This document shows positions 1-9,530 of a stretch of DNA of 16,371 nucleotides, piece by piece; within the stretch, counting starts at the first letter, position 1, and each line of letters begins with the position of its first letter. This DNA is from Entophlyctis helioformis (Eukaryota > Chytridiomycota > Chytridiomycetes > Chytridiales > Chytriomycetaceae). The notes beneath the pieces were generated by a model. That model saw only the letters and a program-made list of their open reading frames with translations. It did no database searches and had not been told where the DNA came from. Location of the stretch: contig JAHLKH010000377.1 in assembly GCA_025526915.1 (NCBI GenBank), positions 1 through 16,371 on the forward strand, written 5' to 3'. The position numbers and the translations under genes were made by a program.

Positions 1-801
1 CAACACCCACACCCAAACCCGCACTCTCTCCGCCCGAGGTGCGTCTCCTGCTGCGCTCTCTCAGCGCCGTCGCCAACACTCTTGCACTCACTCACACGAC
101 CGCACATAGGCTTCTCGACATCCTCGCCGGCATCAGCGTCCACCGACCCGCCCGAGACGGACGCCAAGGTTGCAAAGTCCCGTACATCCTTCAACACCGG
201 CATCGATGCCTGGAACGCCGGCGACATCGTCACCGCCATGACGCACTTCCGCGCATCGATCGCCCACCACCCGTCGTCGGACGCCTACTTCAACCTCGCC
301 AACTGCCACCACAGCCAGGGCGACCACACGCAGGCGCTCGAGGGCTGGCGCAAGTCGATCGACCTCTCGCCGCGGCCGGACGCCTACGTCAACATGGCCA
401 ACACGCACGCGATCGTCTTGCGCGACACGGCCGGCGCGCTGCCGTTCTATCGCAAGGCGCTGGAACTCGCTCCCATGGACGGCGAGATCCACTACAATTT
501 CGCCGTTGTGCTCGACGCGGCGGCCAAGGCGGCCGGCCTCACCGCGTCGGCTGGCCAGGCTGACAAGCCACACGCCACACCGGCGGCCGCGGGATCTGCT
601 GCTGCTCCTGTCGATCCAAAGGCGGTCGAGCTCATTGAAGAGGCGATTGTGCACTACCAGATGGCTGTGCGGCTTGGCGTCGACATGGCTGAAAAGCATC
701 TGCGGAATGCCATGGCCAAGCTGGTCGGTGCCCAGGCGACGACCGTGAACCGCACACATGCTCAGCGCGAGCAGGGCGACAGCCAGCAGCAACGGCAATA
801 A
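1..801 (+). CDS. TPR-repeat protein, 5'-partial (exons <1-39 and 110-801)
   Basis: The protein carries tandem tetratricopeptide repeats, which are helical-hairpin scaffolds for protein binding. Repeats begin near SFNTGIDAWNAGD, DAYFNLANCHHSQGD and DAYVNMANTHAIVLRD, each with the usual A/F/Y spacing and a closing P. A partial fourth, GEIHYNFAVVLDAA, is split from a final helix pair (VELIEEAIVHYQMAVRLG) by an Ala-rich insert. No ATG precedes the first repeat and the frame is open to the window edge, so the N-terminus lies outside. A 70-nt intron at 40-109 (GTGCGT donor, CATAG acceptor, phase 1) is likely: splicing joins two Pro/Ser/Thr-rich stretches, whereas readthrough gives a Cys-rich oddity. 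The TAA stop is at 799-801. The protein partner and location cannot be read from the sequence. The gene is convergent with the next one. The TPR call is firm; the N-terminal structure is inferred. Confidence 0.75.
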   Translation, partial: QHPHPNPHSLRPRCVSCCALSAPSPTLLHSLTRPHIGFSTSSPASASTDPPETDAKVAKSRTSFNTGIDAWNAGDIVTAMTHFRASIAHHPSSDAYFNLANCHHSQGDHTQALEGWRKSIDLSPRPDAYVNMANTHAIVLRDTAGALPFYRKALELAPMDGEIHYNFAVVLDAAAKAAGLTASAGQADKPHATPAAAGSAAAPVDPKAVELIEEAIVHYQMAVRLGVDMAEKHLRNAMAKLVGAQATTVNRTHAQREQGDSQQQRQ

Positions 802-992
802 CGGCCAACGCTGTACGTGCCTGCCTTGCCTCTTCTCTTTCTCTCCGTATCTCTCTTCGGGCCAATCTGTGCAATTAAGCTACTATCAGCGGCATTCAAC
901 TTGGCTCTTCATCACGGTTTTCAGTGGGGCATTTTTCTGGCTGGCTGGTGCAAGGAGGGTTGGGCCAGGCATTGGCTTGCTTGCTGAGAAGC

Positions 993-998
993 AATAAA
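993..998 (+). terminator. Polyadenylation signal AATAAA for the TPR gene
   Basis: A canonical AATAAA hexamer lies about 190 nt past the TAA stop of the TPR gene and 58 nt before the stop codon of the convergent gene. It is the only perfect hexamer in the short convergent gap. Function is inferred from position. Confidence 0.5.
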
Positions 999-1055
999 GG
1001 GGAAACGGAAGGGATCGGCGGCAGAGATACGCGCAAGGGGTGGGGGCTTCTGGAA

Positions 1056-3164
1056 TCAGTCGTCCATGTCTGCCCAGCTCGTGCTTGAGGTGGCCGCAGT
1101 GGCCGATGTCGTCGTGGCAGATGCCGCAGTGGCCGACTTGGCTGCAGCCGCCGGCTTGGCGGTTGCCGCCGAAGGAGAGGTCTTGACAGCTGCAGGAGCA
1201 AGCGTCACCTTGCGTGGTGGAGACGCAGACGGGGCAGGAGCAGCAGCCACTGATGCTGGCTTGGCCGTCTCAGCAGGCTTGCTCTTTGCAGCCAGATTGC
1301 GTGCATCGTTCGACGGCTGCTGCTTGCCGCTGCTTGATAACTGGCGCGACAGCATGCTCTCGCGTCCAGGCTGCGCGACTGCACTGTCGGCTCCGCGATT
1401 GGTGGTTGCGCTTGAAGGACGCGATCGCCCACGGTCCTCGGCCGGCTTGGCATTCCATCCGTCATTGGCCTGGCGGGTTGAGACGTCCGAGTATCCCGGA
1501 TACGCACGGCTCTCGTCGTTGGATTGGCGACGGTCGTTGGGATGGGACCGGGCACCTCCCCGCTTGCCACTGGCGCTCGCGCCGCGCGACTGCTTGTTCC
1601 CGCCGTTGCTGCCTCGCCTCGCACCGTGGCTCTGGCTGCCTGCATTGGCCTCATCAGCACCAGAATACGACCGCGACGCCTGGCGGTCAAAGGAGCGGCC
1701 GGATTGGGATGCTGGCGGCGAGCTATGTGCAACAGATCCATCATTGAGCGGCCTGAAGGGGGCCTGGGGTTCGTAGTGGTACTCGTGGGCTCAAGACCCA
1801 TTTTCGTGCCGCTCGTGGATGAACTCCTGGACGACAGGCGAGGTGGTCGTGACGACCGGCGCCGTTCTCCGGGCCATCCGCCGATCGTTCAGTCGAAGAC
1901 GACACGGACGAAGACATGCGGTCAAGCTGCTGCGAAGGACGCCGCGCGCCGCCTTGGCTGCCATAGCTTGTGCTGAAATTGGCCGGCTGCTGGCTGTGGT
2001 AGCTGCCACGATCGCCCTGCCATGACGAGCCGCCATTGGTGCTCGAGCGTCTGCCTTGGCCAGTTGGGACATTCATCCAGCCAGTTGGCGCTGCAGCCGA
2101 ATGAGCCGGTGGCGAACCCCAAGATGAGCCACCAACAGAGGCGCGTGCATCCTGCGACGGAGACCGCATTGAGGTGTAGGTGGGCGACCCATGGATATAG
2201 ATCTGCTTTGCCGGTGCAGCCTCGTTGTCATTCTGCTGGCCGTGAACGTGGTGGTTCTGGTGTTGGTGCTGCGCATTGAAAGTAGACGAAGCGCGACGTT
2301 GGGTCGAAGCAGGGCTTCTTGAGGCAGACGCCGCTTTTGGCGAGACTGGCGGGCCAAGACGGTCGTCCAACGTCAACTGGCGTCCTCTGCTTGTGCTCGC
2401 TGCATGATGATGAGGAGGAGCAGGAGCCTGGCTGTCAGACGATCTGAGCCAGCATACAGACGCGCATCCTGTGAAAGCGTCGAGGGATCGGACGGCCACG
2501 CGATGCAACGCCTGCTGATACGGGAGACGAAGCGGCTGCATTGCGAGAGCCAGGAGCCGCGCCATTGTTTGGAGATCTGGATGCCGAAAGCGTGTTGACG
2601 GACAGCGGAGGGCCGAGGCGCTGGTCAAGTGTCAAGCTATGAACGTTACCGCCAGCCGGAAAGTACGATCCAGCCTCTGCAACTCGGGCAGAAGGCGACT
2701 TGGGCCGCTCAAACAAGATCGCATGGTTGGCGTGGTCATCGCCATGGTGCACGCCATAATGGCTGCTGTGGTGGTGGCCATAGTGGTGCTGGTGCTGGCC
2801 ACTGTGATGGTCATACTCCTGATAGCTGCCGTGATGCTGTTGATGCTGCTGCTGCTGGTGGTGGTCCTGGTAAGATTGCTGGTGCTGCTGGTACAACTGC
2901 TGCTGCTGCTGGTGCTGGTGCTGCTGCTGCTGCAATCGCTGGTCCTGCTGCTGGTAGGTGTAGTTGCTCACGTTGTTGTTGTGAGCACCACGGCCTCTGC
3001 CGGCACCTTTGCCACGACCGCGTCCACGGCCACGACTGCCGCGGCCGCCGGTGCTGCTGGCATTGTCGCCGAAGCTGCTGCCTGCATAGCTGCTGCCCAC
3101 GTCGTGGGTCGTCGAGCCGGTGCCGACCGCTGCAGCGGCATCGCTCTCCCAGGCATGCGGACGT

Positions 3165-3202
<38 letters not shown>

Positions 3203-3824
3203 TTGCTCCATGGCATACAAGTCCCAGGCATGCACAGTGGGCGGCTTGGTCTTGTTGGGGCCGTGGGCAGACGTGGATTGATACTGCTGCAGCGTCGAGC
3301 CGTCGGCGCCGTCGTCAAGCTCCCAGGCGTGCTTCATCGAGGCCCTGTTGTATTGGCTGGTGAGGACGGTTGGTAGTTGGGTTGCGATGTGTTGGTGGTT
3401 GTCGACGCAGGAAGGTCAGTGCTTGCGATGTGGATTGGGAGGTCGCTCGGCAGCCGCACGGCAACACGCCAATCGCAGGCACGGCACGGGGCTGCTGAGC
3501 CACGGCGGATGCACACAATGCACGCATCGCACGCATCGCACGCATCGCAGCCGTGACAGCCGTGACAGCCGTGAGACAGCCGTGAGACACTTACGGATGC
3601 GTGGGCAGGGGCGGGTGGATGCCGCGGCCTGCATTGGCTGCCGGTCTGCTGGCCATGCCGCTGCCCGAGACGCTGCCCGAGACGCTGTCCGAGTAGCTGC
3701 TGCCCGCACCAGTACGGGGGGTTGCCCGCGCTTGCTGGCCTGCCTGCGGCTGCATCGACGGGGCCAGCGACGCAGAGGGCGACTGCGATGCTCGGGGCGC
3801 TCCACGCCTGCCCAAGTCTGTCAT
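1056..3824 (-). CDS. RGG-, Gln- and His-rich low-complexity protein (exons 3824-3595, 3344-2522, 2427-1857, 1789-1056)
   Basis: I do not recognise the family. The four-exon model gives 785 aa with phases that add up. Exon 1 (ATG at 3824, Ser/Pro/Ala-rich) ends at a strong GTAAGT donor; the acceptor at 3346-3345 joins it in phase to MKHAWELDD. A second acceptor 14 nt upstream is also in phase. In order the protein holds three HAW[E/D] motifs, a run of about 14 Gln, an RGG-type box (GRGSRGRGRGRGKGAGRGRG), long Gln/His tracts, two copies of an LTLD[Q/D]RLGPP block, Ser/Gly/Asn-rich stretches, an Ala/Lys-rich tail and a terminal SWADMDD. Such composition is typical of RNA-granule or RNA-binding proteins, but no folded RNA-binding domain is seen. 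Introns 2 (2521-2428) and 3 (1856-1790) have weak donors. They are placed because the frame changes there and, at intron 3, an in-frame TGA must be removed. Exon 1 and the main exon are good; the two 3' junctions are approximate. Confidence 0.6.
2311..2635 (-). repeat. Pair of 22-residue coding repeats (2635-2570 and 2376-2311)
   Basis: Two 66-nt blocks encode LTLDQRLGPPLS...SASRSP and LTLDDRLGPPVS...SASRSP, with equal length and 14 or more identical positions. The DNA differs at many synonymous sites, so selection has kept the protein. They lie in different frames on either side of the inferred intron 2521-2428, which is the best evidence that both frames are coding and that an intron separates them. 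Confidence 0.8.
3164..3205 (-). repeat. CAG/CAA triplet run encoding about 14 glutamines
   Basis: On the minus strand this is an interrupted CAG/CAA tract inside exon 2 of the low-complexity gene. Read on the plus strand it appears as a CTG run. It lies between the second and third HAW motifs. Length variation between strains is likely for such tracts. Confidence 0.85.
3520..3588. repeat. Two adjoining minisatellites within intron 1 of the low-complexity gene
   Basis: Roughly three copies of a CGCACGCAT-type 9-mer (about 3520-3549) run directly into about four copies of a CAGCCGTGA-type unit (about 3549-3588). Both lie inside the inferred 250-nt intron 3594-3345, just downstream of the donor in transcript direction. 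Further short repeats occur upstream: a CTCTGCGTCTG type near 3829-3910 and a duplicated CTGGCTGTCAACTG at 3921-3951. Confidence 0.7.
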
Positions 3825-4040
3825 TCTGCTCTGCGTCTGCTCTGCGTCTGCTTTGTGTCTTCTGTGTCCGCTGTGTCTGCTCTGCTGTCGTTGCTCTGCT
3901 CTGCTCTGATCGGCCTGTCTGGCTGGCTGTCAACTGGCTGGCTGTCAACTGACTGGTGGCTGGGTAGGTGGGTGGCAACACAAAGCGTGTTCGTTGCAAG
4001 TGAATTCAATCGACGGTCATGAGCATGGAAAGGAAGCAGC
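3825..4040 (-). promoter_or_regulatory. Short upstream region/leader of the low-complexity gene, repeat-rich
   Basis: Only 216 bp separate the ATG at 3824 from the stop of methionine synthase, which is read in the same direction upstream. On the minus strand the segment next to the ATG is a CAGA/GACACAG-rich purine-biased leader, preceded by a duplicated CAGTTGACAGCCAGC unit. No TATA box is evident. It must hold the terminator of one gene and the promoter of the next. Confidence 0.4.
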
Positions 4041-6743
4041 TTAGGCAACATCGGCGATGCGGAAGGCCTTGGCCACATCGCACATGTTCTGGAGGGCCGC
4101 CTCGGTCTCGACCCAGCCGCGCGTCTTGAGACCGCAGTCGGGGTTGACCCACAGGAGGCCCGTGTCAATGTACTTGGAGATGGACACCAGACGCTCCTTG
4201 ATCTCGCTGGCGGGGGGCACGCGCGGCGAGTGGATGTCGTAGAGGCCGGGGCCGATGCCGCGCGTGTAGCCGTGCTTCTCAAACGCGCGCAGGAGCTTGA
4301 GGTCCGACTTGGAGTTCTCGATCGTGATGCAGTCGGCGTCCAGGTCCGAGATCGACTGGAAAATGTCGTTAAAGTCCGAGTAGCACATGTGCGTGTGGAT
4401 CTGCGTCTCGTCCTTGACAACCGTCGACGACAGCAGGAACGCCTTGACCGCCCAGTCGAGGTACACCTTCTGCGCCGACTTGCGCAGGGGCAGACCCTCG
4501 CGGATGGCGGGCTCGTCGATCTGGATCGCAGGCAGGCCGGCACGCTCAAGGTCCTGCACCTCCTTGCGGAGCGCGAGCGCAATCTGGTACGTGGTGTCCT
4601 TGCGCGGCTGGTCGTCGCGCACAAACGACCACTGGAGCATCGTGACCGGGCCAGTCAGCATGCCCTTCATGGGCTTGCTGGTGAGCGACTGCGCGTACAC
4701 GGACATGGCGACCGTCATGGCGACCGGGCGGCTGACATCGCCGAAAATGATCGGGGGCTTGACGCAGCGCGAGCCGTACGACTGCACCCAGCCGTTCTGC
4801 GAGAACACGTAGCCCTTGAGCTGCTCGCCAAAGTACTCGACCATGTCGTTGCGCTCAAACTCGCCGTGCACAAACATGTCAAGGCCGACCTTGTCCTGGA
4901 ACGCCACAGCCTCCTTGACCTGCTCCTTGATAAAGCGATCGTACTCGGCCTCGGTGATCTCGCCCTTCTTGAGCTTTTGGCGGATGATGCGGACCTCCTT
5001 GGTCTGCGGGAACGAGCCGACAGTCGTGGTCGGGAAGGACGGGAGGCGGAGCTTGGCCTGCTGGACACTGGCGCGGACGCTAAAGTCGTGCTGGCGATGG
5101 AACATGTCGTCCGAGATGTTGCGGAGCTCAGCCTGGACAACGGGGTCGTGGATCAGGGGCGACACCTTTCTGTCCTCGATGCACGCCTTGTTCTCGGCGA
5201 GCTCAGCGGCAACGGCGGCGGGCTCGACGGCCGCCTTGGCAATGACGCGGATCTCGTTGAGCTTTTGGACAGCAAACGACATCCAGGACTTGATGGTGGG
5301 GTTCATCTTGACCTCGGCCTCGAGAGAGTGCGGCGAGTGGAGCAGCGAGCACGAAGGAGCAACAATGACGCGGTTGGCGCCGAGCGTGGCAACCGCGCGC
5401 TGGACAATCGCGACCGACTTGGCAAGGTCGTTCTTCCAGATGTTGCGGCCGTTGACCACACCGATCGAGAGCGACTTGGTCGCATCGGCAGCGACAAAGG
5501 GCAGCACAAGGTCAAAGTCCTCGGGAGCACGGACAAGGTCGACGTGGATGGCGTTGATGGGGAGCTTGGCAATGAACTCGATGTTGGTGGCAATGGTGCC
5601 AAAGTAGTACGTGACGAGGATCGAGAGGTCGGGGACAGCCGCGCGGATGGCAGTGTACGCCTTCTCGAACTTGGCCTTAAGCGTGGCGGGCTGGTCGAGC
5701 GCGAGAATGGGTTCGTCGATCTGGACGGAAGTTGCGCCGGCAGCCTGCAGCTTCTGGAGGAGCGAGGTGTACACGGGCAGGAGCGTGTCGAGAAGCGAGA
5801 GCGTGTCAAAGTCGGCGGCAGCAGTCTTGTCGCCCTTGCCGAGAGCAAGGAACGAGATGGGGCCGAGGAGAACGGGGCGGGTGATGACACCGACAGCCTT
5901 GGCCTCGAGGAACTCGTCGACAGGCTTGGTTGTGTTGAGCGTGAAGGTGGTCTTTGGCGACAGCTCGGGAACAATAAAGTGGTCTGCGATGGATCAAGAA
6001 AGCAAGAGATGAACGAGTGAGCATGTGCACCAGTTGACACTGCTGCAGCGAGATCTCAGCAAGGGAGCGACTGAGTGAGCACATACAGTTGGTGTCGAAC
6101 CACTTCTTCATCTCCATGGCAGGGACGTCGATGCCCTCGGCAGGACGCTGGAGACCGCGACCCATGGCAAAGTACTGGTCGACCTTGGAGGGGATGTTGG
6201 CATAGCGGTCGGGGATGACGCCAAAGAGGAACGAGTGGTCAAGGACGTGGTCGTAGAGCGAAAAGTCGTTCGAGGGCACAAAGCCGGGAGTGAGGTAGGT
6301 GCTCTGGAGCTTCCAGTGCTCCTCGCGAAGAGACTGGGGATGGTCAGATCGGGTCGAGTCGAGTCGAGTCGAGTCGAGTCGGAGAGGATGGGAATGGGGA
6401 TTAGGTAAGCAGAGTGGTGTGGAAAAGGCCGGATTGCGCAGCAGAATAGGACGTGATCGTCGAGTCAGCAAGAGCGTGTCAGACTGCATGGATGACTGCA
6501 AGGATGACAATGCCAATTGACGGTGCAGGCGAGATCCCTCTGCGTAGAGTAGCAGGGTATGACAAGACACGACACGACATGGCACGGCACGACATGGCAC
6601 GACAAGACACGGAGACGCACCTTGGCACCAGCGAGGAGCTCGTCGGACGAAACCTTGCCGCCCCAGTAAGCCTCAACAAGCTTCTTGAGCTGGCGGTTGG
6701 AGCCCATGCGTGGGAAACCGAGGTTGGATGCAATGACAGACAT
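4041..6743 (-). CDS. MET6: 5-methyltetrahydropteroyltriglutamate-homocysteine methyltransferase, cobalamin-independent methionine synthase (exons 6743-6621, 6333-6087, 5983-4041)
   Basis: This enzyme transfers the methyl group of 5-methyltetrahydrofolate polyglutamate to homocysteine, the last step of methionine synthesis, in the cytosol. The spliced model gives 770 aa, the normal family length. The N-terminal half starts MSVIASNLGFPRMGSNR and contains IPSNDFSLYDHVLD and WFDTNYHFIVPELSP. The C-terminal catalytic half starts at TTTVGSFPQT. Zinc ligands are visible as H655 and C657 (IHTHMCYSDF), E679 (CITIENS) and C740 (NPDCGLKTRGW), spaced exactly as H641/C643/E665/C726 of E. coli MetE. Intron 1 (6620-6334, GTGCGT donor, phase 0) and intron 2 (6086-5984, GTATGT donor, phase 1) restore conserved sequence across both junctions. 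The ATG at 6743 begins the conserved N-terminus. The gene is complete and apparently functional. It is divergent from the phosphatase gene. Confidence 0.97.
6352..6381. repeat. GTCGA pentanucleotide microsatellite in intron 1 of methionine synthase
   Basis: About six tandem copies of GTCGA lie some 20-50 nt inside the 3' end of the intron, close to the acceptor at 6335-6334. The tract is fully intronic in the model. Confidence 0.85.
6561..6610. repeat. Imperfect GACACGACATGGCAC-type repeats near the intron 1 donor of methionine synthase
   Basis: GACAAGACAC occurs at both ends (6561-6570 and 6601-6610), with two copies of ACGACATGGCAC between them. The block starts about 10 nt inside the intron from its 5' splice site. 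Confidence 0.6.
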
Positions 6744-7446
6744 TCTTCGGTGCGTGCGCGTGTGTGTGAACAGGGATGCTTGAGGCAAGATGGGCAAAGG
6801 GGCGGCCCTTTTAAAGGATTCCTGACAGCGGGGCAGCAACATGTGGTGGCACTTTGCTGACATAAGCAGAATGGCAGCGATGTGCTTGCGGGATCTGGAG
6901 AGGCTGGGCCGGACGCGGGAGCACTTTGATTTGTAAGCCAATGCGAGCGGGTGGTGCGGGAGTCCATGATCCTCGACCGAGTGACCATTGTTTCTTCCAG
7001 CCTTGCTTAGTCAGCAATGTGTTGGCAATGCGGTGGCACATGCGAAATCTGAAAGCGCGTCTGGCCCAGGCCAACATTTTCAGAGTCTTTTGTGCAGCAG
7101 TCGGCACAAAGGATGCCGGGAGAGCGAGGGGGCGGGACGGGTGGTGGTGCATCTGCTCGTCTGTGGCGAGACAGGCATGCCGTGCGTCTGGTCTTGGGCT
7201 GCCTGCCGTCTCGCCAATGCAGCCGCGCCTCTGCGACACTCGCGTCGCTTCAAGTCGCGGCAGCGAGGCTTCTGTGATGGGCACACAGACGGCGGAGGGC
7301 GACCAAGGCATGGCGGCAGCCGGTGCACTTGCCACTGCTCGGTGCGGTCGCTTCCTACCTTGTCTCTGAGCACCAAGTGTTTGCTGCACCTTTTGTGCGT
7401 CGGCTTCCGTTGTGCGTCTGCTCCACTGCCAGCCACTGAGCCGCGA
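6744..7446. promoter_or_regulatory. Divergent intergenic region between methionine synthase and the acid phosphatase
   Basis: These 703 bp hold the promoters of both flanking genes. Apart from the TATA-like box on the minus strand I see no gene, RNA or clear operator. The open frames crossing it are not supported by any recognisable domain. Confidence 0.5.
6806..6815 (-). promoter_or_regulatory. MET6: TATA-like box upstream of methionine synthase
   Basis: TTTAAAAGGG on the minus strand lies 63-72 nt upstream of the ATG at 6743 and next to a GGGGCGG-like GC stretch. The distance suits a short 5' UTR. This is a consensus match only. Confidence 0.4.
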
Positions 7447-9530
7447 ATGCCTTTCCCGCAACTCGCACACCTCATCGTTGAGCTGCTCGCCATGTCCAGC
7501 AGCGAGCTCTACCCGCAAGACCTGCAGCTCAAGCAGGTCGTCATTGTCCACCGCCATGGTACGTGCCCGCCCCCCTCCCTCGGCCTGCCGCTGGCCGTCG
7601 GCCCGTGCGGGGCAGTCGGCTGGGCTGGCTGAGCAGACCGCCACGCCTGAGCGGCCTTTGACGGCGCACCAGACGGCGCACCAGACGGCGCATGGCCGAC
7701 AGACACTGACCACAGCGCCGGCCTGGCCACGCTGCACAGGCGCCAGAACGCCGGTCCACAAGGACGTCTCGGGCATGCTCTTCCCTGGCGTGTGGAAGCA
7801 GTGCGCTCTCTCGCCCTTCCTGCACGCCATCCAGACCGTTGGCGGCCTCAAGACCGACCCCAAGGCCGTGAGCGCCGTCAAGTCGAGCGCCAGCAGAGGC
7901 GTGCCAGGTAACACCGCCGCAGCCTCGCTGGTGTGGCCTGGCCTGGCCCGTCGTGCCGTGTTGGCTGACTGTCTGTGTGTGTGTGCGTCTGTCTGTCTGT
8001 CTGTGTGTGTGTGTGCGTCTGTCTGTCTGTCTGTCTGTCTGTCTGTGCAGACCATGGTGCGCATCAGCGCCCGCCCACGTTCGCTCGGATTGCCTTTGGC
8101 GCAGCGAGCGGGTCGCCTGTTGCCCGCGACCACATTGCCGCCTCCCGCACCGTTCAGCAGCTCAGAAGCCTTGGCGTCTCTTCAACCGCCATCGCCGACT
8201 CGGACTGGTGAGCTGCCCGCCTGCCGCTCTCGCCTGCCCGCCATGCCCTGCCGTGCACTCGCTGACCGTGCGGCTCCTGTGGCCCAGTTTCTACGGCCAG
8301 CTCACAGATACGGGCAAGCACATGATGTTCGAGCTGGGCGGCCGCCTCCGCGAGCTGTACGTCGACGAGCTCGGCTTCCTGCCAAAGATCCTCGACACAC
8401 GCACATCCCGCAGCATCTACCTGCGCAGCACAGACTACTCCCGCACCATCGAGTCGCTCCAGTACTTTGTGCATGGCCTGTACCCGCCCATGACACGCCA
8501 GGCCCCCAAGACGCTTGGCCTGCAGATCCATGTGCGTCCCGACACGGCCGAGACCATGATGCCCAAGGACGACTGCGCCGCGCTTGCCGTCGAGACGCGG
8601 CGCTTCCGCGACACGTTCAAGTCGCTGAACAAGGACCGTCTGCGCGCGGCTCTGGATCAGTTCCCCAAGCTTGTTCGCGCCTTTGACGGCGAGTCCAAGA
8701 TGAGCGATCTCAACAAGGTGTTCCGGCTGTACGACACGCTCAAGTGTGTGGATGCCCACGACCTGCCGCTTCCTCCGGGCGTCACCAAGGCACACATCCA
8801 GCAACTTGAGGATCTCGTTGTTGACCAATGGCAAGTTTTGGCAGCAGCGGCTGGCGGCGAGACTGGCTCGTGGCTGACTCTGTTTCTTCCGTGGGCCGTT
8901 GAACAGGGCTCGCATCTACACATCCAAGGACACTGTCAAGCAAATGTCCATTGGACGCTTTGTCTCGGAGATGGCTGCCCCCATTGCGTCTGCTGCCAAG
9001 GGAGACCGCTCCGCCTCCAAGCTTGCCGTTTTCTCTGGACACGACTCGTGAGTTTGGCTTGTGTTCCAGTCGCGAATGGACCGCTGCTGGCTGCTGACAC
9101 TCTGCTACAACAGCACGCTTGTCCCCGTGCTTGCTGCATTCAACGCGTTTGATGGCCGCTTCCCTGGCTTTGCTTCCTATGTAAGTCGACCCATCCTGTC
9201 TCCGTCTCTCACCCGCCTCGTCACTTATTCGTACCTTGCCGCTTGTGGCAGATTTCCGTTGAGCTGTTCCAAGACCGCCTGCGCCAGCCGCTCTGGCGAC
9301 GCATGCTTGGAGCCAGCATGTGGAGCCAGCCGCAGCAGTACGTCCGCATGTCCTTCAACGGCGTGCCGCGCGTTATCCCCGCATGTGCTCCCAAGGGCTC
9401 GCACCGGCCCGGAGAGCCCGCTCTCTGCACCCTCGACGCATTCATGAAGGAGGTGGAGCGCATCACGCCCAAGGACTACCCGGGCATGTGCAACGCCTCC
9501 AAAGAACGCGCCGTGCCCGACTGGGACTAG
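7447..9530 (+). CDS. Histidine acid phosphatase, lysophosphatidic acid phosphatase (ACP6)-like (exons 7447-7558, 7740-7907, 8051-8207, 8288-8830, 8907-9047, 9114-9180, 9252-9530)
   Basis: Histidine acid phosphatases hydrolyse phosphomonoesters through a phosphohistidine intermediate. The seven-exon model gives 488 aa. Splicing intron 1 creates the family signature HRHGARTP, with H37 as nucleophile; before splicing HRHG is cut after the first base of the Gly codon. The proton-donor motif GHDS (371-374) is created by intron 5. In between, FYGQLTDTGKHMMFELGGRLR and YLRSTDYSRTIESLQYF match the lysophosphatidic acid phosphatase/ACP6 branch, as does RIYTSKDTVKQMSIGRF less specifically. Every junction is in phase. 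Intron 4 (8831-8906) uses a GC donor (GCAAGT). A second in-frame ATG at 7492 would give 473 aa. No clear signal peptide is present, so secretion is doubtful and an intracellular lipid-phosphatase role is likelier. Substrate is inferred from family resemblance. Confidence 0.9.
7661..7692. repeat. 12-bp direct repeat ACGGCGCACCAG in phosphatase intron 1
   Basis: About 2.7 tandem copies sit inside the 181-nt intron 7559-7739, some 50 nt before the acceptor that completes the HRHGARTP motif. No function is evident. Confidence 0.6.
7970..8047. repeat. TGTC/TG microsatellite forming most of phosphatase intron 2
   Basis: The tract alternates (TGTC)n with (TG)n. A block reading CTGTGTGTGTGTGCGTCTG occurs twice. 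It runs to within three bases of the acceptor CAG at 8048-8050 and so takes the place of the polypyrimidine tract. It is confined to the 143-nt intron 7908-8050. Confidence 0.85.

Noticed and set aside
82..109. Start of the TPR protein at position 82
   Set aside because: The codon there is TTG, the frame is open further upstream, and the segment is better explained as the 3' part of a 70-nt intron.
2639..3376. Plus-strand frame rich in Leu/Val/Ala that could look like membrane segments
   Set aside because: It is the antisense of the CAG/CAA and CAC/CAT codons of the Gln/His-rich protein.
4230..6020. Long open frame of about 596 codons on the plus strand
   Set aside because: It is antisense to the large methionine synthase exon. 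High GC3 in the real gene keeps the opposite strand free of stops; its composition is a Val/Leu/Arg/Asp-rich shadow.
7559..7739. Possible CRISPR-like or regulatory array from the ACGGCGCACCAG repeats
   Set aside because: Fewer than three adjoining copies without spacers, inside a spliceosomal intron of a eukaryotic gene.
6811..8133. Minus-strand frame of 440 codons with a TDRQTD repeat
   Set aside because: It is antisense to the first phosphatase exons and the TGTC microsatellite, and crosses the divergent promoter. No domain is recognisable.
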